A stretch of DNA of 64,000 nt from Dryomyza anilis (lineage: Eukaryota > Arthropoda > Insecta > Diptera > Dryomyzidae): assembly GCA_951804985.1 (NCBI GenBank), contig OX638132.1:41778744-41842743 (forward strand), read 5' to 3'. Made by a program: the position numbers and the translations under genes. How positions within the stretch are numbered: the stretch's first letter is position 1; the number at the start of each line of letters is the position of its first letter. Below the pieces are notes generated by a model. It was not told where the DNA came from. It searched no databases and worked only from the letters and a program-made list of their open reading frames with translations. Below, piece by piece: positions 28,543-38,603 of the stretch.

Positions 28543-28712
28543 AAGCACCAAGAAGGGTACCACTTGCGAAAAGAGACGAAGTATCACATTTGGTTGAAGA
28601 AATGCACACAAATGGCGTGGTGGAACCAAGCACCAAGAAGGGTACCACTTGCGAAAAGAGACGAAGTATCACATTTGGTTGAAGCAATGCACACAAATGG
28701 CGTGGTGGAACC
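28543..28712 (+). repeat. 85-bp tandem duplication inside reverse transcriptase
   Basis: 28543-28627 and 28628-28712 are direct copies differing by one base (GAAGAAATG versus GAAGCAATG). Since 85 is not a multiple of three, it shifts the pol frame. The second copy connects in frame to the rest of the RT. Confidence 0.95.
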
Positions 28713-29850
28713 ATCTGAGAGTCCATGGAGTTCACCAGTAGTATTGGTGAAAAAGAAGGACGGTAGTACTCGGTTCTGCGTTGATTACCGAAAACTTAAT
28801 GATATCACCAAGAAAGATAGTTATCAACTGCCCAGAATCGATGACACCTTGGATACACTATCTAAGTGGTTTTCAACGTTGGACTTGCAAAGCGGTTACT
28901 GGCAAGTAGAAATCGATAAGAAAGATCGAGACAAGACCGCATTCAGTACTGGAGATGGACTATGGCAATTTTTGGTAATGCCGTTTGGACTATGCAATGC
29001 CCCAGCAACATGCGAGCGGTTAATGGTTTACACTGGAAAACATGCCTAGTATACCTTGATGACATAATTGTTATGGGCAAGGATTTCAACGAACATCTGA
29101 GAAATCTAGAGAAAGTATTCCTTCGATTGAAAAATGCGGGTCTACAACTTAGCCCAAAGAAATGCTGACTTTTCAAGAAAGAAGTCAAGTATCTGGGTCA
29201 TCGAGTTACCACGGAAGGAGTGCATACCGATGAGGATAAAATAGCTGCAGTCAAGGAGTGGCCCAGACCGCAAAATCTACATGACCTACGAAGTTTCTTG
29301 GGGCTATGTACATACTAGAGACGATTTGTTCCAGGTTTTGCCAATGTTGCAAGCAGTCTTCATGAGTTGACAAGAAAGAACCGCTCATTTCAAGAGAGCG
29401 ATGATCAAGAAAGGGCATTTTTGAAATTAAAAGATCTACTGTGCTCGGCACCAATTCTTGCGTATCCAATTCCAGGTGAGAAATTTATACCTGATACGGA
29501 TGCAAGTGGATAAGGAATAGGCGGAGTTCTCTCTCAAGTGATCAATGGGCAAGAAAAAGTGATCGCATACTACAGTAAAACATTGCCCAAGCCCGAGCGA
29601 AATTACAGTGTCACCAGCTTCTTGCTGTAATTGAAAGTGTGATAAATGTCCATAGGTATCTGTACGGACAACAGTATCACTTGAGAACCGATCACGCAGC
29701 ACTACGATGGTTACTTCAGTTCAAAGATCCAAATTGCGCGTTGGATAGAACGATTACAGAGCCACGATTTCTCAATCGAACATCGTAAAGGAGGAAATCA
29801 TGGAAATGCAGATGCTCTGTCACGGCGTCCTTGTAAACTTGAATGCAGAC
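28640..29850 (+). pseudogene. pol: Gypsy pol: reverse transcriptase and RNase H
   Basis: RT fingers (SPWSSPVVLVKKKDG, FCVDYRKLN), palm (STLDLQSGYWQV, FLVMPFGLCNAP) and the catalytic YLDD at 29052-29063 are visible, followed by the thumb (LGHRVTTEGV) and connection. RNase H is recognised by DTDASG near 29495 and RTDHAALRWL near 29687. Breaks: a frameshift near 29010, stops near 29165, 29317 and 29511, and a frameshift near 29610. Several stops are explained by single transitions. Reading resumes in the next open frame at 29895. Confidence 0.92.
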
Positions 29851-29894
29851 ATTGTTCAAGAGCGGAAGGAAAAGAAAACATAATTGATATTCGT

Positions 29895-31220
29895 TTGCTA
29901 AATGTTTTGCCCGATGAAAAATGGACTCCGGAACAAATTCAAATTGATCAAAAGAGTGATCCCGACCTCACAAAAATCATGATGTTCAAGGAACAGCAAA
30001 AAAAACCATCATGGGATGATATAGCTGCCGACAGTGCCATGACTAAAGCTTACTGGGCACAGTGGCAGAGCTTAAAGCTGCAAGATGGTTGCTTATATCG
30101 TGTATGGGAAAATGAAGATGGCACATCCGCTCGAAGTTTGATTGTTGTTCCCAAGTCAAGAATAAAAGAGATATTAGCGGAATACCATGGTGGATCTAGT
30201 GGTGGTCATTTGGGCATTAATAAAACGGTCGAGAAGGTAAAGAAACGTTTTTATTTGATAGGTCGCCAAGAGTCAGTCGCCGATTGGATTCGCAGTTGCC
30301 CGCAATGTGTACCAGCAAAAATCAGAAGTCGCGGCAGGATGCATCAATACAACGTGGGAGCACCATTCGAGCGTATTGCCATGGATGTCGCCGGGCCGTT
30401 TCCAGTCAGTGATGCGGGAAATAAGTATGTGCTTGTCGTCATTGTCTACTTCAGCAAGAGGCCTGAAGTGTATCCCATGCCGAATCAAGAAGCCACAACA
30501 GTTGCGGATGCATTAGTTAACAACTGGGTAAGCCGTTTTGGAGTACCGTTGGAATTGCATTCAGATCAAGGAAGAAATTTTGAGACTGCTGTATTTAAAG
30601 AAGTATACAAAGTCCTCAACATACACAAAACACGAACAACGCCTTTGCACCCGCAATCAGACGGCATGGTGGAGAGATTCAATCGGACTTTGGAAGAGTA
30701 TCTCAGAAAAGCGGTTGATAAAAATCAAAAAGATTGGGATACACACATACCACTATTCCTCATGGCTTATCGAACGGCGGTTCATGAGACCACAGCAGCT
30801 TCACCATCTAAAATTGTTTTTGGAACAGACTTAAGATTACCTGCGGATTTAAAGTTTGGTGCGAGTCCTTCAACTGGAATTCCTATACACAATTATGTTT
30901 TCAGAAAAAGTGAAGAAATGAACGAAGTGCATTTGTTTGTAAGACAGCGTACACAATTTGCGAGTGATTAGATGAAGGCCAGATACGACTTGCGCACAAA
31001 TTCAGAGGGATTTACGGAAGGACAACTTGTTTTGCTGTATAACCCACAAAGGAAGAAAGGCTTATCCCCTAAGCTACAAACACACTGGCAAGGACCATAC
31101 AAGATAATTAAAAGAATTAACGATGTCGTGTATCAGATTCAGAATACTGCAGGCGTTAGACGAAAAATGAAAGTGGTACATTTAGAAAGGTTGGCGCCGT
31201 ATAAAGAGAGAGAGGATTAA
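29895..31220 (+). pseudogene. pol: Gypsy pol: integrase with GPY/F-type tail
   Basis: The zinc-binding HHCC domain (YHG...GHLG...CPQC, about 30180-30310) is followed by the DDE catalytic core with D in AMDVAGPF, D in LHSDQGRNFE and E in GMVERFNRT. The C-terminal part has LQTHWQGPYKIIKRINDVVYQ, a GPY/F-type module. A single in-frame TAG at 30969-30971 separates core and tail. The core itself is uninterrupted, the best preserved part of this element. A stop at 31218-31220 is followed by the polypurine tract. Confidence 0.92.
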
Positions 31221-31245
31221 CATCTGTTCGGGACGAACAGATTTA

Positions 31246-31257
31246 GGTGGAGGGCAG
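31246..31257 (+). promoter_or_regulatory. Gypsy polypurine tract
   Basis: TAGGTGGAGGGCAG directly precedes the 3' LTR and would prime plus-strand synthesis. A short inverted repeat (CTGTTCGGGACGAACAG) lies just upstream. Confidence 0.75.
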
Positions 31258-31787
31258 TGTTACGAAAAGAGGTAATTTGCTTCACTGTGCAAGCAATCAA
31301 CAATAATAAATGAGACACAAGACAATTCAGCGCACTAAGCAATGTGTTAGAAAGAGACGGAAGATCATTCAGCGCACAATGCAATGTGCGAGAAAGAAAT
31401 GAAAGATCAGCACATTAAAACACATGAGTGCGAAGGAGATGCCAATAGCATGCGTCATTCACGAAACGAGTAGAAGTTTCTCGAAACAAGTCGAAGCTTG
31501 TCGAAACGTGTCGAACTGATGCCTGCAGTATATAAGGCCGCGCATCTGAGGCACTGTACTTCAGTTGTGATTTGATAGTGAACTAGTGCGTCTCGTGAGT
31601 GAACATTGCTAAGCTAAATTGTATAAATTCAGCAGTTGATACAATTGATTATTCTTTAAGTTGTTATTTAAATAAATAAAGTTAATTAATACTAGTTGAA
31701 ATAATACTAGTTAAAACCAAATATTAGTTTTTTTTTATTTTGTACACAATTCAGCGATACGAACTCGTAGACTGAATTTTCGTAACA
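31258..31787 (+). repeat. Gypsy 3' LTR
   Basis: 530 bp, TGTTACG...CGTAACA, nearly identical to the 5' LTR but lacking a short segment close to its end. It is followed by ATAC, the duplicated target. Confidence 0.95.
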
Positions 31788-32019
31788 ATACTATAAGTTT
31801 TAAAGATTGAACATGTTAAAACATGTTTAATTTTATTTAGTTTTTTCTTGAGTCAAATTTTATATACTCTCTTTAAAATTTTAATTGAGTATATTTATAC
31901 TAATGGAATTATCTTTTTAACTCATTTTAAAGAGATATACATTATATATAAATGGAACGAAATTTGAATTAAAGTTATTTATCGTCTACATTACAATTTG
32001 ATAGGAAAAGAAAACTATT

Positions 32020-32291
32020 ATGGAAGTTATAAAAGTAAAAAAGTTTTTAAAAGGATTTAATAATTTTTTATTGGAGGATCATAAAAAACAGTTTATTAAG
32101 TTTATTCCTTATTGTAAGCATTACCAGTATATGGAAAAAATATTCACGGAGTACATTACAAGAGCTGTCCATGGGCCATAGATGACTTAACGGAGGGACC
32201 AGATACATGTGGTTGCTATTATTACGACAGGAAATGCAAAGAAATTGATAAACTAATAAAATTATATTATAGAATAAAATATACAAAATAA
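32020..32291 (+). pseudogene. Small Maverick left-end gene, frameshifted
   Basis: First gene inside the left terminal repeat. The ATG at 32020 opens a lysine/phenylalanine-rich helix-forming stretch (KVKKFLKGFNNFLLEDHKK). One frameshift near 32158 leads to a continuation with SCPWAIDD and a cysteine/tyrosine cluster (DTCGCYYYDRKC) ending at TAA 32289-32291. Total would be about 90 residues. I do not recognise the family. Its position between terminal repeat and the convergent protease gene, and the fact that the two frames join cleanly, suggest a real but decayed element gene. Confidence 0.5.
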
Positions 32292-32403
32292 TTGTTTTTT
32301 ACATATTATAAATAAAGTTTTTTTTATATATTCATAAAATTTGTAAAATTTTAAATAATAGAAATAAAAAGACAAATTTATAAATTATTTTCATTAAATT
32401 GTT

Positions 32404-32878
32404 TTATTTATTTTTTATTATAGGAAACTTAAAAATACTTTTAAAATAATGCACAGCTAAAATATCATTAATATATAAATTATATATATCAAAATAATTA
32501 AAAAACTTATTAAAAGAAATATTTTTACTTTTTAAATATATAAATATACAACAATAAACACCGCATAACATTGAAATTTCACTTTGTAATCGGAAATTGC
32601 TTTTAATAAATGTGGATGCATTGGTTTGAATAAAATTTACAAATGGTTTAATAGGAGAACTCCCTGCAGAACAAAAATATACAGCCGGCCCATTTCGAGG
32701 AAAATATATTACAATCCAATGTGATCCTGGTTTAAATGATGAATCCATATTTACAATATAAAATGCTGGCTTTTTAATTCGATTTCTAGGTAGCTGATTT
32801 TATGCAAAAAATTCCTTTAAAATTTTTCTTAGTTACTAAATTTTTATATAAAATATTTTCTATATTACTTGTATTCAT
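32404..32878 (-). pseudogene. Maverick adenain-like cysteine protease
   Basis: Relative of adenovirus maturation protease (Ulp1-fold), which in Polintons is thought to cleave capsid precursors. Visible are DSSFKPGSHWIVIYF with the catalytic His, the segment AVYFCSAGSSPIKPFVNFI where the acidic residue would normally lie (here C-S instead of F-D), a conserved LQSEISMLCG with the catalytic Cys, and the hydrophobic C-terminus. ATG at 32878 overlaps the capsid stop by four bases (ATGA), pointing to polycistronic or linked expression. One frameshift in a poly-T run near 32805 and one stop nearby break the N-terminal quarter. The region from the His to the end is open (32404-32748). Confidence 0.88.
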
Positions 32879-34667
32879 AATGATTGTAATACAGTACGAT
32901 TTTTATCAATTTCCAAAACACTATCAAACTCACAATATGCTAAACAAGTAATTGCTTCAGAAAGTGCTTCACTAAAACGACCTTCAATACGTATTGTACC
33001 TTGATTTATTAAGTTTCCACAGTGTGAGTTATTGTTATGATCTGGTGTTTAATCAAATGCAAGTAAGAAATATCCGTTATCAAATAATTCTTTAGTTATT
33101 TGATGTCCCTTATCAAAGTAATGTATGCCAGTACCTTTAAATAAGGTTTGATATCCCCTTGTACTTATACGTCCATGTTTATAATCAAATTCAATCGGCT
33201 GTGCTGGTACTTTTGCTCCATTTAAAACTAAATTAAATCTTTGTAAATTGAAATGGCGAAAGATATACGGATTTTCCGAACGATCACCAGTATGCTTTAT
33301 TAGTTACCATCATAGCTGCCAACCTAAATTCTGACAAAAAATCTGTTTTTCTTACAGAGTTAGTTAAAAAATCTATTGACAGATTTTTGCAATTAAAAAA
33401 TCTAACAGTCATTAAAAAATCTGACAAAAAATATCTCATTCATTAAAAAATCTACCAAAAATCTGAAATTCCTAAAAAATGTTACAAACATCGCACATAC
33501 AATAAAAAATCCCACAAAAATCTCACAAAAAAATCTAAAGTAGATAAAAACGCAAAAAAATATAATGTTTTCTATATTATATCGTCGTTGTAGAACTAAA
33601 AGTCACCAACTACATTTTCAAAATAGCAATTATTCATTTACAAAATTCTTTATATAACTTTCAATATCTGTTCGTTGAGCTCAATATTTGTACCAAGTGA
33701 TGAAAAAATGTGAATCTATCTATTGGTATTTTAACTTTAAAAATGTATCAATTACTTTTCGTAACAAAGTTGAAATTTCAGATTTTCATAAAAATGTAGT
33801 TGGTGACTTTAAGTTCTACAACGACGATATATAATTTAATAAATAAATATTAAAATTCATCCCATTTGACTTATAAGATACTAAATAACATTACTAAGAA
33901 ATATACAAACATAAAAAAACTATGTGACAATAAAAAAAAATCTGTAAGAAAAAACAGAATTAAAAAATCTGATCAGATATCTTTTATCTACCGGCAATTA
34001 AAAAATCTGACAAAGTAGATTTATCTGACAAAGTTGGCAGCTATGGTTACCATACCAAATATTAAGAAATTTGGAAGTTGTCCAATTATAACATTATCTA
34101 ACAGTAGAGAATGATTGCCGGGGTGAATAGTGAATGTCTTGATTTCAACTTTTTATATGGATAAATAGCATTTCTACTTTGTAAAACATTACGATGTGCC
34201 ATTAAAATATTACTATTAATGGAAAGATGATTAATGTATAAGTTAGCTTCATGAATTTTAATAGATGACTCTCCAGATTTTGAATCTTCCAGTATATAAA
34301 AATAAGGTTTCTCCATATTAAGGGTTACTTTAAGATCAACATTATTAAGAAGATATTTGGCTTGATTAAATATATCTGCATGAAGTTTTCCAATCAATTC
34401 AACTCGTTCTCCTTTTTTAAATGTTTTCTTTCGACTAGCTAAACCTGGATTTTCATTCTCAACTATTGAATTAATTTTTTTTATATCTAATGACCATCCA
34501 CATGATTCAAGATGTGTAGATTTAGCATCATTTCCATAGTTTAACAATGTTTCAATATAAGATTTATAGTGATAATTATTATCAGATTGAGATACATTTC
34601 TATTATTTAAATGAACACTACAGCTCCGAAATAATGAATGAAGTAAATTGTTTATGACTCCTCCACT
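32875..34667 (-). pseudogene. Maverick major capsid protein (F54H12.2-like), interrupted
   Basis: Minus-strand reading gives the C-terminal two thirds of the double-jelly-roll capsid protein annotated in many animals as F54H12.2-like. It shows INNLLHSLFRSCSVHLN, YIETLLNYGNDAKSTHL, LIGKLHADIFNQAKYLL, then after the insertion FRHFNLQRFNLV, TLFKGTGIHYFDKG and ITCLAYCEFDSVLEIDKN. Breaks: a hAT-type MITE (33311-34045), a one-base frameshift in an A run near 34157, another frameshift just after the MITE near 33290, and a single-base stop near 33052 where the inverted copy at 45388 has leucine. The 5' end is cut at 34667 by a hAT-like palindrome. Confidence 0.88.
33311..34045. mobile_element. hAT-type MITE in the capsid gene
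   Basis: 735 bp, ends CATAGCTGCCAAC...GTTGGCAGCTATG, flanked by an 8-bp duplication GTTACCAT (33303-33310 and 34046-34053), the length typical of hAT elements. Arms consist of 'aaaaaatctgacaaa' repeats. The centre contains a second inverted repeat (TCGTCGTTGTAGAAC near 33582 and its complement near 33815). No coding capacity. Confidence 0.9.
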
Positions 34668-34719
34668 CAAGCGCGGATCCAGGGGGGGTGGCGAGGGGGG
34701 AGATCGCAAACAAAGGCGC

Positions 34720-35230
34720 AAATTTTCAAAAATACATAAAATTACAAATGCGCCTAATTTACAAAATTTGTGCACCTCTACAGAAGGGCGCAAAATAAAG
34801 AGAAAGGCGCAAAATTTTCAAAAAAGCATAAAATTACAAATACGTCTAATTTACAAAATTTTGCGCCTCTATAGAAAGGCGCAAAATATAGAGAAAGGCA
34901 CAAAATTTTCAAAAAAGCATAAAATTGCAAATGCGTCTAATATACAAAATTTTTTAGCCTCTACAGAAGGGCGCAAATTATAGAAAAAGGCGTAATATTT
35001 TCAAAAAAGCATAAAATTGCAAATGCGTCTAATTTACAAAATTTTTGCGCCTCTATAGAAGGGCGTAAAATATAGAGATAGGCGCAAAATTTTCAAAAAA
35101 GCATAAAATTGCAAATGCGTCTAATATACAAAATTTTTTGCCTCTACAGAAGGGCGCAAATTAAAGAAAAAGGCGTAATATTTTCAAAAAAGCATAAAAT
35201 TGCAAATGCGCTTAATTTACAAAATTTTTG
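34720..35230 (+). repeat. GCGCAAAATTTT-type tandem repeats, left arm
   Basis: About six copies of an ~90-bp unit of the form 'gcgcaaaa...ttttcaaaaaagcataaaattgcaaatgcgtctaatttac', lying just inside the palindrome terminus. Inverted counterparts lie at 44560-45250. Open frames here (34648-34983) come from the repeat. Confidence 0.85.
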
Positions 35231-35408
35231 GCTGAGTCGAGGCAGTTTATCGACATATTTTAAAAAGAGATTGATTGATTGATTGATTGACTGATTGAAG
35301 AAGGGGGAAACCTCTCTGTGCATCGCACAGAGTACATCTAGGCCATAAAGTAGGCCTGTTGTGACCCCTCGGATCATGAGTCGTCTGTAATATGTTGTAG
35401 CTGTTATG

Positions 35409-35813
35409 CTACTCAGTGGAGTTTAGAAATTCAGTGGATTTGACAAATTTTCTTAGTATTTTCCAGTCGAAGCTTCCCAGTTGTTTCAATGATGAAATAA
35501 GCGGAGCTCCAAAGTGGATGAATCTAAGTCTGGCAAATGCCGGGCAGTGACACGAGTAGTGTTCAAGCGTCTCTGTCTCTTCCTCACAGGCCTTGCAGAA
35601 GTAAGAGTCGACTCTTCCCAATTTGAAAAGATGACCTCTTAGCTCATTCTGGCCCGTGAGGATGCCTGTGTATTGTTTTAACTCCTTTTTATTAAGCGTT
35701 AGAATTTTGTTTGATTTGGATTTGTTCGGGGGGCCCCATAGCCATTTAGTTGCTTGGCCCACGCTCGATTCTTCCCATGATTTTTTGTGAAGTCGATAAG
35801 CCCATGAGCTCAT
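35409..35813 (-). pseudogene. Non-LTR C-terminal zinc-binding region
   Basis: About 134 codons matching the tail after RNase H in I/R1-type ORF2: YTGILTGQNELRGHLFKLG followed by C-X2-C...H-X4-C (FCKACEEETETLEHYSCHC). It belongs to the same ORF as the RNase H fragment at 36490-37320 but is separated by a mini-me-like insertion. Confidence 0.8.
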
Positions 35814-35820
35814 CTCGTTT

Positions 35821-35989
35821 TTATACCCTACACTAAGAGTGAAAGGGTATATTCAGTTTGGTACGCCGTTTGTAACACCCAGAAGAAAGCATCTCCGGTA
35901 TGGAAAAGTATATATATTCTTGATCAGCATGACCTCCTGAGTCGATTTAGCGATGTCCGTCTGTCCGTCTGTCTGTCCGTCTGTCTGTC

Positions 35990-36024
<35 letters not shown>

Positions 36025-36478
36025 CTGTTGAAATCCCTAAGGCTTTTAAAATTGAAGAGCTAGATAAATGAAACTTATAACTTAGATTACTAATATACCT
36101 ACGCTGTATGTGCGAAAAAATTGGCGAGATCGGTCCATTGTGACCTATGATCCGACCACTTATGTTCAAATACCACATATAAAATGTACATATAAAGATC
36201 AATTTTTATGTATACGTGCTTAGGTAAACTTTGTTGGTCAAATATATATTGACATCATGCTCAAATACATGATAATAATGTTTTCCGGCGAAAAGACTTG
36301 TGGTTCACAAAAAAAAATCGAAATTCGGTACACCTACCCATTTGTAAATATGGGTATCAAATGAATGGAAATTCTTCAGCGATTGAATGTTTGTAGTTTT
36401 TTTCAGGATTCGTATACCCTGGTGACCTATATATCACTTTGAATGGTAACCACACATATGTGTAGGGTATTCATAGTC
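35821..36478. mobile_element. mini-me-like (GTCY)n element
   Basis: Interrupts the non-LTR ORF. It contains TATATATATTCTTGATCAGCA, a GAGTCGATTTAGCGATGTCC core and a (GTCT/GTCC) tetranucleotide run at about 35957-36030, the arrangement described for dipteran mini-me elements (TA run, conserved core, GTCY run). The ends are similar inverted strings, TACCCTACACTAAGAG and GTGTAGGGTA. Exact borders uncertain by ~20 bp. Confidence 0.7.
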
Positions 36479-36489
36479 GGCTTAGACCG

Positions 36490-37340
36490 ACTATAATTTT
36501 GATAATCCTAACTATCATAATTACACCTACTTTAAAATTTCCCATGTGATCTAACCTTCCCAACTGGTTTAGAAATTGGAAAGGTCTGCCGGTTATGACT
36601 GAGATTGTGTCCATTTCTGATCCATTTCTCGCCAATTCGTCGGCTATTTCGTTCCCCTCAATGCTACAGTGTCCTGGGACCCAGATAATGTCTAAAGTGT
36701 TAACAAGTAAGAGATCAGCAAGGGTCTCTTTACATTGTGGAACCACTCTAGATTTCACCTTGTCCGTGGATAAAGCTCTAATGGCAGCTTGGCTGTCTGA
36801 GAAAATTTTAATACACTTGTCTACACGGTGAGTGCTTTGTATAAATTTAGCCCCTTCTGTTATAGCCACTTCCGACTGAAAGACGGTGTTGTGGTCATGC
36901 AGACGAAGGCTTTCTTTTGCAGAAAAGGCTGCACAGAAAAAGCCCGCTCCAGTGTGACCGTTTAGTTTTCATCCGTCAGTGTAGAGGTGGATCCCCGGAT
37001 TGCTAGACAGTACCTGACCGTTGTTCCATTCTTCCCTAGTCGGGAAAGCGAACTTTGCGGCGGTATGATTGGTTTCCTCTGGGATGCGGTCGCAGTTCCA
37101 ATTACCTGTAGAAACAGTATTAGGAATTGAGTTAATTATGGTTTGGTGATTGGTTAATGTCTCGGAATTGAGCCACCCCCAAGGATGTTTAGTCGATCCG
37201 CTGCGACCGCGGCCTCATATTTAACTTGAATTTGTATTGGGCGTATGTTTAAAATAGTCTCAATTGCTTTGGTCGAAGTGGTAGACATCGCACCTGAAAT
37301 GCCGAGACAACACGCCCGTTACACTTTCTCGAGTGGTTTG
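36490..37340 (-). pseudogene. Non-LTR ribonuclease H domain
   Basis: The conserved RNase H motifs IFSDSQAAIRAL and VPGHCSIEGNEIADELA lie in the frame 36471-36869. Upstream in the same direction are the HLYTDG motif (near 36985, followed by a stop) and a post-RT stretch (KAIETILNIRPIQIQ near 37250). The polypeptide joins abruptly to the endonuclease at ~37345, showing loss of about 500 codons of RT. Confidence 0.82.
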
Positions 37341-37343
37341 ATG

Positions 37344-38603
37344 TTACATATGACGTACCCAGTGTAAAATAGCCGGGTTGGATGGCTGGAAGCTATGAAT
37401 TGCCTTCCCCACCATATCGGTGGTGATGGCTAAGTTGTGGGAGTATTGAGAAGTTTCCCATAGCTTCGTCTCATCTGAGTTGACGAAACAGTTTGGGAAT
37501 TGCTCCTCCATTAGAATCTTTAAAGAGTCCTCAGAGTTACCTGCTCTAACCCCCTGCCTGTCTATCAGGAGTTCCGGTTGGGAGTGGGTTTTCGAAAGGA
37601 ATTTCTTAATTCTTGCGATTTTTGTAACACAATCAACATGTGCACAGAAGAGTCGCCATGACCCTCTTTTTGCGGAGCGCATATTCTTTTTGTAGTAGAG
37701 ATCCCAATGCTCTGTAGTATTTAATCTTTTAGCTTTATTGAAAAGTCTCCGAGTATCCGTTCGTAGGTTTTTCAAAGCCCCTGTCATCCAGGGTTTTTCC
37801 TTGAAAGACTCTCGGGTGCGAAGAGGGCAAGCTTCTTCGAATGCTCGTATAAGGCTATTTGTTATGGTTTTGACCTCCCCGTCAATGTTATATATAGAAC
37901 TTAAAGGGGGTGCGGGAGATACGCCTAACGCATTCTTTAAAAGTCTTCTGAATAGAGCCTTAGTTTTCGATTTGTTGCGAAACATAGGTGGGGGTATGTT
38001 AGGAATAGATAGTTTAAAACAGACGTATCTATGATCCGAGAAGGAATGTCTGCTAGAGACATGCCAGTCTTGGACCATGTCAAGTATGTTTTTAGAGCAA
38101 AGAGTTATGTCAAGTACTTCACTTCTGACTCTACTGATGAAGGTGGCAGAGCAACCAACGTTTAGGGTCAGAAGATCATACGCATTAATAAATTCAAATA
38201 GGGCGTGTCCCCGAGCATTACAGTCGGAGCTTCCCCATGTTGTATGGTGAGAATTGGCATCTGTACAAATTATTAATTTCTTACCTTTTTCGGCAGCAAA
38301 CCTTGTAATCCTCAGCAGTTCCTCGGAGGGTGGAGGTTCCGGGGAGTCATGCGGGAGATATACTGAAGACAGCATGAGGCCACCGCTCCCGTCAAAAATT
38401 GTGGTGACGTCTGAGGAAGACAGTTCGGTGGAGAAAGAAAAGTTAAAATCCTTTTTACAGATAATACAGGTCCTAGGGCGGCCTGCATTGAGTGTATAAA
38501 ATATTTGGTATCGCGAGTCACCCCAACCAGCAACCCTGTCATTTACAGTCCAGGGTTCCTGGATCAGTGCGATGTGCGTCTTACCTTCTTCTATTCTCTC
38601 CAT
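37344..38603 (-). pseudogene. Non-LTR apurinic endonuclease domain
   Basis: 419 open codons. Motifs of the APE-type endonuclease that nicks target DNA: LIQEPW (catalytic Glu) near the start, SVYLPHDSP, ICTDANSHHTTWGS, LDITLCSKN, and SRHSFSDHRYV with the catalytic Asp-His near codon 190. It begins exactly at the target duplication, so the apparent ATG is a truncation artefact. After DHRYV comes the linker to RT, then a deletion. Confidence 0.88.

Larger units (their letters stand above)
25561..31787 (+). mobile_element. Gypsy/Ty3 LTR retrotransposon, decayed, 6.2 kb
   Basis: Full-length structure with two LTRs (545 and 530 bp), primer binding site, gag, pol, polypurine tract and a 4-bp target duplication (ATAC at 25557-25560 and 31788-31791). 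It lies in the Maverick terminal repeat. Order gag-protease-RT-RNase H-integrase marks it as Ty3/gypsy. There is no envelope gene. Coding regions carry stops, frameshifts and an 85-bp tandem duplication, so this copy cannot be active. Clade assignment (Mdg3-like or similar) is a guess from the tRNA-Leu-type primer site. Confidence 0.95.
35272..38603 (-). mobile_element. Non-LTR retrotransposon, I/R1/LOA group, 5' and internally deleted
   Basis: Minus-strand element flanked by AAGAGAT (35265-35271 and 38604-38610). The empty site is preserved in the other palindrome arm near 43960. Its 3' end is a (CAAT)n tail (GATTGATTGATTGATTG on the plus strand). The 5' end is truncated inside the endonuclease. 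The endonuclease is followed almost directly by post-RT and RNase H sequence, so the RT core is deleted. RNase H after RT places it in the I-like superclade; exact clade is not clear. Confidence 0.88.

Noticed and set aside
34098..34793. 231-codon minus frame as a single gene
   Set aside because: Its first ~40 codons come from the hAT-like palindrome; only the rest is capsid protein, which then shifts frame.
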